A DNA stretch of 64,000 nucleotides from Dokdonia sp. (GTDB lineage: Bacteria; Bacteroidota; Bacteroidia; Flavobacteriales; Flavobacteriaceae): assembly GCA_020630915.1 (NCBI GenBank), contig JAHDIF010000008.1, positions 1 to 64,000 of the forward strand, written 5' to 3'. Of the stretch, positions 63,652 to 64,000 are shown piece by piece; positions within the stretch are counted from its first letter, which is position 1; each line of letters starts with the position of its first letter. The notes beneath the pieces were generated by a model, which searched no databases, was not told where the DNA came from, and saw only the letters and a program-made list of their open reading frames with translations. The translations under genes and the position numbers were made by a program.

Positions 63652-64000
63652 AGGTATTGTTTGTGTTTCTAAAAATAATAGAAATATAGTATTCCTTGTA
63701 ATAACGATAGCTCTTTTCTAATTGTTTTATTAACAGGAGTTTTAAGTTGGGAGTTCTTGAGTTGATGTGTCTATGAGTTGAGGGGTTGATGAGTTGATAA
63801 GTTGATGAGTCGTGTGTCGTGTGTCGTGGGTCTTGTTTCTGTCTCTCCTCTCTATTCTTTCTTCTCTTTTCTAATTTTTCAATTTCATTGTTAATTTCCT
63901 TTTTAAAACTCACTATAATTAAACAAGTATTACTCCGTTATGGTAGGAGAAGAGAAGTATCTTTGAGTAGAGGGCCTACACGCTTTCGCAACAGCGTACT
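63652..64000. repeat. 349-bp gene-free spacer with short tandem repeats
   Basis: No convincing gene. Contains GTTGATGAGTT-type repeats (about 63747-63810), a CGTGTGT repeat (63811-63830), a pyrimidine-rich stretch (63831-63900) and a decayed palindrome copy, GCTTTCGCAACAGC (63982-63995). Confidence 0.7.

Noticed and set aside
63584-63913. 109-codon minus-strand ORF overlapping the ftsE start
   Set aside because: It runs through tandem repeats (HINSR, STYQLINPSTH) and overlaps ftsE; the sequence has no family resemblance.
1-64000. CRISPR array, prophage, IS element or defence island
   Set aside because: No regularly spaced direct repeats, no transposase, integrase, phage or restriction-type gene seen on either strand.

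Overview
The window is a stretch of chromosome from an AT-rich marine-type Flavobacteriaceae (Bacteroidota). The evidence is PorT of the type IX secretion system, a TamL-like lipoprotein OMP85, CtlX, genes lacking Shine-Dalgarno sequences, several TTG/GTG starts, and promoters of the Bacteroidota TAnnTTTG type. The genus cannot be fixed from sequence alone; a Dokdonia/Krokinobacter-like flavobacterium is my guess.

Layout. 1-13.4 kb: the ancient translation/transcription block, tRNA-Thr(UGU)-Tyr(GUA)-Gly(UCC)-Thr(GGU)-tuf-tRNA-Trp-secE-nusG-rplKAJL-rpoBC, closed by a strong terminator. 13.6-18.9 kb: a DUF3467 protein, an ABM-domain protein with a SAM hydrolase, phoH, a small predicted helix-turn-helix protein, purC and a PagL-like lipid A deacylase. 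18.9-28.1 kb: an AGCS amino-acid/Na+ symporter, a three-gene operon (M14 carboxypeptidase, amidohydrolase, type I pullulanase lipoprotein) and a secreted alpha/beta-hydrolase pseudoenzyme. 28.1-44.4 kb: accD, fbaA, tamL, a SpoU methyltransferase, ubiE-porT, trkA-trkH-ypdA, ctlX-rrf2, an SDR/DUF2867 pair and argS. 44.4-46.5 kb: a small accessory pocket (pentapeptide-like protein, unknown secreted protein) studded with hairpin repeats. 46.5-63 kb: typA, then a large surface-polysaccharide locus (GT-C transferases, methyltransferase, alkaline-phosphatase-superfamily membrane protein, FemAB-like protein, FdtB/FdtA sugar enzymes, Wzx flippase, hexapeptide acyltransferase, GT4 and GT2 transferases). 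63-64 kb: ftsE and a repeat-filled spacer.

Three things stand out beyond the ordinary genes. (1) A 14-bp perfect palindrome, GCTTTCGCGAAAGC, occurs 13 times exactly in 64 kb, nine of them inside genes in all three reading frames (read as AFAK, FRES or LSRK), with more interrupted or decayed copies. (2) Two copies are split by a second GC-rich palindrome, once in frame inside a signal peptide. (3) The spacer at 40.4-40.65 kb holds a promoter-like element, a 23-bp three-part closing helix around three smaller hairpins and a T-run: a strong candidate for a roughly 180-nt stand-alone structured RNA. No CRISPR array, IS element, prophage or defence system was seen.
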